Source: Diphasiastrum complanatum (lineage: Eukaryota; Streptophyta; Lycopodiopsida; Lycopodiales; Lycopodiaceae). From it: DNA of 64,000 nt. This document shows, in pieces, positions 59,048-64,000 of this stretch; positions within the stretch are counted from its first letter, which is position 1, and every line of letters starts with the position of its first letter. The translations under genes were made by a program, and so were the position numbers. A model generated the notes under the pieces. It saw only the letters and a list, made by a program, of their open reading frames with translations. It was not told the origin of the DNA and did not search any database. The stretch spans positions 27,136,769-27,200,768 of the forward strand of contig CM055095.1 of the NCBI GenBank assembly GCA_029204225.1, in the 5' to 3' direction.

Positions 59048-59681
59048 TGTGAAGAATTGAAAAAGATTATCTATGTTAGATATAGGGGTCTTATGTTTTT
59101 TACATCAAGCATCTAGGTGTAGGATGTTGATAGGAATAAATTTGGCATAGATGGCAAATTATGCATTTCCACTTGTAATGCCACTATTGAGCCAAAATAG
59201 AGTAAGAGGCTAAACACGTGCCAATTAGAGTGTAGACAAGTGTTAAGCTTTTGTTTGATGAATTCCAAGAGGTCCAATAGGATTTAGAGGTGGAACCTTG
59301 TGAGGTCCAATAGGAAATTGAGGTGTGCTTGAATATAGTCCAATAGAATTAAGAGGTGCATGGATCAATGATCCAATAGGATCATATGGTCCAATCATAG
59401 TTAAGCATAGTGGTAGCTCGTGGACCTACTAGTATCATTGTACTTCTCATTTTGAATGTAATTGATTTGGTGATTTCATGGATTTTGTGAGTTATTGGAC
59501 TTCTAGCTTTCTCTCTCTACTCGAGAGCTCAGAAGTGATTGAATGCATGTAGTAGTGTGTTTTTGCCATAGGATCTAAGATTGCTTTTGAATCTCAATCT
59601 AGTCTTGATCTTGGTGCATCTACACACCTTAGGAGATCACAAGTACATGTTGTGAACAATCCACACGTGTGAAATTCAACA
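59048..59681 (+). repeat. 3' LTR of copia element 2
   Basis: This 634-bp LTR runs from TGTGAAG to TTCAACA and is the partner of 53631-54289. It is preceded by a short purine run (agtaggag). Confidence 0.92.
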
Positions 59682-61310
59682 GGTGTGCGGAAATCTTAAG
59701 GGAAAAATCAAATTTGGATCCTTTAATTCTTGTATGAAACATATTGACAAGAGTGGTAGAGTGCACTTCCACCAATTATTTTTTTGGTTATATTGCCTCT
59801 AATTGGAGTGGATTCATTTCTGATTTTTGTTGCTTGTGAAAGATTTCATTTGATGTAGAATTCTACATGTGAAATTTCCTTGTGTTTGACTGTCCGAATC
59901 TGCTTGATTGAGTTTTGAACATCTTCCATGAAGTCCATATTGTTAACAACAATTTAAGTTCATGCACAGCTTCTGAAGATTATTGAAAGATTGGGTAAGA
60001 ATCAATCTTTCCAGCAGAAAATAATTGAGGCTGTAGGAAAAAAAACTTGAAATTCGTGCATGTTGAGGATTGATAATTTTTAGAGCTAATCCTCCAAAAA
60101 AAACAAGCAAATTGAGAACATAGATTGGATATTGTAGTATGTTCGTTCTCTGGTAGCAAGCAGAAGTAGATAGGGACGATTGAGTGCTACTTCTGTCTGG
60201 CTTGGGAATAATTGATGTCTTTCCCTGTTGAGTGCTTGAAACCGAATTGGAAAGGGGTTCTGCAAACCTGTCCGGAGCCTACTCTTATAACTTTTGGAAT
60301 CAGGGCCTCTGATCATTGTCCCATAGTTATGAGGCCTGTAATGAATCGTCGGGATTTGCTTTATCTGTGGATGACAGCCGATTGGAAATAGGTCTATAAT
60401 TCGCTATGAAACATCAGTCTATTATCAAATAAGATCTTCCTCGCTTAAAACCATGATTACTTAATCATGGAAGAGCGCAGATGCTGTTTTTATGATAGAG
60501 CAATAACATGATTCTGCCTTACTATGGCTTGCAAGGCAGCGATGGATGCCTGACAAGAAAAGTTGTTGAAGGAGGACGGACAGAAGGTTGCTGTGTGGAC
60601 GCGTTGGCTGTTCACGGAATTGAGCTGTTAAAGCTTCAAGCAAGGCATACCTTCCCTGAAATCACCTGCATATACAAGTTGGAAGACTATCGTGGAAACC
60701 TCTAGCGATTGGAAGAAACAATTGCTTTCATCCCTTCTTCTTCTTGATTCAGCTCTTCATGGGCTGGTAGGCGCTGGGAAGCATGATCCAAATGACCCAA
60801 GAGAGGCAGCTTTGCATACCAATGAGGGCAGTGTAAGGAAGATAGAAGTGTGACTTGTGGCTGTGGCAGCTGAGGAGGCAATTGAATGAACCTCGACCCT
60901 TTCTAAGGTTGCTTTGAAAAACCCTTTTAGCTTTGCATAACCTTGAAGTTAAAATACCTATGGCATGTATGGTTTTCCCTGTGATGTAGGTCCTCCCAGT
61001 TTGGATATGCTTTATGAAACTTCTCTGACATTAACATCTGTCGACTAGGATTGTTTGGCGTGATTCTGTGTCGTACCTTTGTAGTTGTGGTAAGTGTGGG
61101 TGGTGGAGGGTTTGGTATGGTTGTGAAAAGTTCACGGGGGAGGGTTGGGTATTTGCGGAGTAGATTGTGTTTGATTCGCCATCAATACCTGAGTTAACTT
61201 TTGATAGGAAGAGGTATTACGGTGCCTTATGGGATTGGTGGTGCTTGGAACCGGTTGAAATCAATCCGTTGAATATTGCCCATCATAGCGGTCCGTAAGT
61301 TCCTGTGGCT
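59682..61310. other. Resumed internal sequence of outer LTR element and non-coding gap
   Basis: The first part continues the leader interrupted at 53630. Beyond that no gag or pol homology could be read on either strand; short ORFs (for example 60508-60705) have no family features. Confidence 0.4.
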
Positions 61311-61313
61311 TCG

Positions 61314-62438
61314 TCATTCACCTTCTAACTGTGTTTCTAGGGTCTTGATGAGATCATCCCTATGTTGTAAGCATGCATGAACGTCCTTGTTATTTTGGTG
61401 TAGCTCTTTGAGGCCATCCATGAGTTTTCTTTCATTTTCTTTTAGTTGAGTGACCTCTTGTTCTAATTCCGTGGAATAAATCTGCCATTCTTGTACCTTG
61501 TTTGTCAGCTGCATGTTTTCCCCTTGCGAGAAGTTGCACCAATTTTGATACTCATTGATTGAAGAGTAGAGGTAATGCATGGCATCACTTTGAGCGTTGA
61601 TGGCCCGTCGCACATTTTTCGGAAGGTACTGCCACTCCCCAATAGGAGGATACAGCTGAGAGGTAGATGCTTAGGATGGTGAGAGATTTTTTTGTACGTT
61701 TTGATACAATGTGGTGTACTGTTCATGATGGACAGATTGAGCAGACGGAGGGTGTGATGTTTGAGTGAGGGTGATAGGGATTGGAGATGTGTCAGCATTT
61801 GTGATCGAAGAAGTGAAAAGTATTGTGGAAGTGGTGGCGGTAGCGATAGTGGTGGGTGGTGTTAGGAGATGGCATGTTTAACAGTGAAAGTGAGAATTCT
61901 TCAATGTTGAAGGATGCGTCAAAGACATTTGGAAAATGCATCAGAGATTGCATAGGGGTGGTTGTGACTGGTGTGGTGGAGAGTGGGAGTGTGTTTGTGG
62001 AGACAATAGGGGGTGTAGTGGTGAGGGTGTGTGATGGGTAGTGTGACAGTGATGGTTGATGTGATGGGAGTTGATGAGATGGTGGTTGGTGGGTCACTTA
62101 CGACACAGGTGGGACACCAGGTTTCGCCTCTGTCTCCTTTGCCTCAAAATGTCGCGTCGAAGGATTTGATGTTGCAGTCAATGCTTCTTCAATGGCTTCC
62201 ATGATTTTCATTGTTGAAGTGTCTTTAGGCATTGGATAAGGTGATTGTGCTGTGTCTCCCATTTCGTTGATATTTCCATGCCCTTGGCTGGTGGATTTGC
62301 ACAAGTGTTGTTTGCTGCTACTGGATGAGTCTTTACTTGGTGTGTGGCCCTCTGAATGTTCTTTTGTGTGTTGGCTATGGGCATGCTCTTTAACCGCTTT
62401 GACTCTAACTCTGCTTCCGTGCCACGTGTGAGTGACAC
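61314..62438 (-). pseudogene. Post-pol coding region of gypsy element 2, disordered and coiled-coil part
   Basis: On the minus strand, 62438-62098 is a Lys/Thr/Pro-rich stretch in two overlapping frames. 62097-61792 is Ser/Thr/Pro/His-rich low complexity. 61613-61314 is a clear heptad-type coiled-coil (LTNKVQEWQIYSTELEQEV, QLKENERKLMDGLKELHQ) with a natural-looking stop. The frames change twice. The order (globular, low complexity, coiled-coil) repeats that of 30.6-32.4 kb. Confidence 0.5.
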
Positions 62439-62700
62439 TGGTGTGTTTCTGCTAGTGATGTGGCGCCGTTTGGGTGCTAGCTTGCTTGTTGCCTTTGCCT
62501 CTCCCCCTTTTATCCTCTTGGGGTGTTGAGCTCATGTCGAGGTGGTATGTGGCACATTTGGATATTTTCTTGCACCTCGAGCGAGAATGCTAGGGAAGTC
62601 ACCCAGTAATGTTTGCTTACAAGCATATCGAGCATGAAATCCGCACTTTGTGAGAGGTTCTTCTTTGCTTGAGTGCTGCACATAATTTAATACTTATCTT

Positions 62701-63238
62701 TTATGCCCACATGAAGTGGCGTTGTGAACAGGGTTCCTCCAAGCCAAATGATAGGGGCAAATAAGTGCTGCTTGGAATCCTGTCAATTCTTGACGATTGT
62801 ACCTCATTTGAGTAATACAAGAAGGTTCGTCGTTGCCCTAAGTCCTGGATCCGAGATGAGTTTGACAGCGTAACCGTCATTGTTATAGATGGAGGTGTCA
62901 CCGATTCTTCCGTACAGAGATGCGCCAAGTAATTCCTATCAAAAGATTTGCCCTCTATCGTGCATAGGCTCTCCTTCATTCGGGAACCCCAAGTGGCTTA
63001 GGATATGTGGTGAGATAGAAATTGGATCCTCGTCGTTGCGTCTAGGAATCCTAAATGTCAAAAGCTCGTCATCAAATGTAGAATAAGCCGCACACACCAG
63101 GCATTCATGTTGCACACCGGAGATAAGTTGTGTGTCGAAGTTTAGCTGCTCCAAGAAAGGACAAGCCACTGCTAGCTTTTGAGAAAAATCAGTAAATAAG
63201 ACCAAGTGAATTTCTCGAGTGTACCTGCTAGGTTTCAT
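62701..63238 (-). pseudogene. Post-pol coding region of gypsy element 2, N-terminal domain
   Basis: The minus-strand frame from 63238 gives LVLFTDFSQKLAVACPFLEQ and YSTFDDELLTFRIPRRNDED followed by PISISPHILSHLGFPNEGEP. The pattern of a short basic strand, then 'ISISPHILSHLGFP', resembles 'FTIT-ED-LFYTALGLP' in the post-pol ORF of gypsy element 1 (30.8-30.9 kb). After a frameshift near 62960 the sequence continues as ESLCTIEGKSFDRNYLAHLC and further to 62701. Function unknown. Confidence 0.5.
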
Positions 63239-63753
63239 GTCTGATCAAGCACTTTGCTTAGTTCTAGGACTCCACAATATAGATAATATGCTGCCTGATA
63301 GCTTAGGCGAGTGGTCTTTTTTTTTTTTTTTTTGAGAGAGAAAGATAAGTTCCTTGCAATTGATTGCAAGAATAAGTGATGCTAGCTCCAACCCGGAAGA
63401 TAATTACTGTTTTTGGGACATGATTGTCATTGGTCATGCAGTGGTTTGTTACCTGAAACCTATACAATAGTAATAGAAGTGAGGTAGATTTGCGAGGAAT
63501 TCGGACCTAAACTATCCTAAGTATTGATTGTTTAAACATGAAGGCAATTCAACAGAAAAGGGTGTAAAAAATGAATAAAAAAAAAATGAGCATTATCACA
63601 AAACGACAGAAAATTACAGACATGCATGCTTGCACACACAATAACACACATCAATCAGTACATGTCTAAGAATTAGCAGGGCTCATGATATCGCCGTAAT
63701 CTACTCCCGTTCACTACCGTGTCCAACGGGATGCTTCGAGGGTTTTAAGTTTA

Positions 63754-63990
63754 GCGTAGCCCGAAGCAAGATCTGATCAATGATATAGGGACCTTGCCAG
63801 TAAACTTAAGTTTGCCCTTATGTACTTTCGTTTGATAGAGAAGGACTCTATCCCCTTCTTTAAATTCCTTAAACTTAATATGGTGGTCATGCCAATCTTG
63901 TTGACGTCTTTTGTGCACTTGTTGTGCGTGCACACTAATGACTCTTGTTTCGCAAAGCTTATGGAGGTGGAATAGCCTATGGGCAAGGAT
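63754..63990 (-). pseudogene. Ty3/gypsy integrase C-terminal end
   Basis: The minus-strand frame reads RLFHLHKLCETR, then QQDWHDHHIKFKEFKEGDRV and LLYQTKVHKGKL. The WHDxHIKxKxFKxGDxVLLY pattern is diagnostic for gypsy integrase C-termini. It ends shortly after, at about 63754, earlier than usual. The catalytic core lies outside the window. Confidence 0.85.
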
Positions 63991-64000
63991 CTGACTTTTG

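Larger units (their letters stand above)
53631..59681 (+). mobile_element. Nearly complete Ty1/copia element 2, nested
   Basis: It has two LTRs, a primer site, gag, protease, integrase, RT, RNase H and a weak polypurine run before the 3' LTR, 6.05 kb in all. It is inserted in the leader of an older LTR element. GGTGT follows the 3' LTR and also occurs across the 5' junction (53629-53633), which suggests a 5-bp target duplication with three bases lost at the start of the 5' LTR. Confidence 0.92.
61314..64000 (-). mobile_element. Ty3/gypsy element 2, 3' part, running off the right edge
   Basis: Read on the minus strand: the end of integrase (64000-63754), a spacer with a poly-T tract (about 63318-63338), then a long degraded coding region ending in a coiled-coil (stop at about 61314). 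The layout matches the 3' half of gypsy element 1 at 28.8-33.3 kb. Confidence 0.6.

Noticed and set aside
60508..60705. 65-codon plus-strand ORF as a small gene.
   Set aside because: There is no recognisable motif, no supporting splice or promoter signal, and it lies in degraded retroelement DNA.
61856..62041. Plus-strand Val/Gly-rich ORF at 61.9 kb.
   Set aside because: It is the reverse reading of the Ser/Thr/Pro-rich linker of gypsy element 2.

Overview
The window looks like nuclear DNA of a land plant, most likely a fern or related seed-free vascular plant. Three things point there: a long PLS-class PPR protein with a C-terminal DYW editing domain, an intron-containing plant-type GH28 polygalacturonase, and extensive nested Ty1/copia and Ty3/gypsy debris in AT-rich DNA with eukaryotic splice sites. 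The fern assignment is inference from the PPR-DYW style and the repeat content; no species was identified.

Only four loci look like non-transposon genes. (1) A four-exon gene at 2.1-3.5 kb encodes a BAH-like domain followed by an unrecognised region and a possible beta-grasp C-terminus. (2) About 390 bp downstream, with its own TATA box, an intronless ORF at 3.84-4.64 kb encodes a low-complexity, probably nuclear protein. From its well-placed second ATG it begins with the first residues of the histone H3 tail (M-ARTKQT). (3) On the minus strand at 11.3-14.05 kb lies a PPR-E-DYW gene. Its upstream exons carry a motif that I recognise as the PDF motif of organellar single-stranded DNA-binding (OSB) proteins, so it reads as a PDF-PPR-DYW fusion. 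(4) A five-exon GH28 gene at 42.1-47.3 kb has all splice phases consistent and encodes 468 residues.

Most of the rest is mobile DNA. There is a nearly complete nested Ty1/copia element (53.63-59.68 kb) inside the leader of another LTR element. Older copia copies lie at 14.8-19.2 kb (plus strand, interrupted at 19.18 kb by a minus-strand copia whose LTR, polypurine tract and RT-RNase H remnant occupy 19.2-21.0 kb), 27.3-27.9 kb, 36.7-39.6 kb and 51.0-51.4 kb. A Ty3/gypsy element at 28.7-34.3 kb and another running off the right edge (61.3-64 kb, minus strand) both carry a long extra coding region 3' of pol with a coiled-coil. A LINE remnant at 48.7-50.5 kb (minus strand) ends in a CCHC zinc motif plus a nuclease-like segment. 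A short inverted-repeat element with an 8-bp target duplication lies at 21.80-22.21 kb. Several dispersed, foldback and tandem repeats fill the gaps.

Most worth follow-up are the BAH-like gene next to the histone-H3-tail mimic, the PDF-PPR-DYW fusion, and the post-pol coding region shared by the two gypsy elements. All calls were made by reading; no database search, expression data or gene-prediction software was used.
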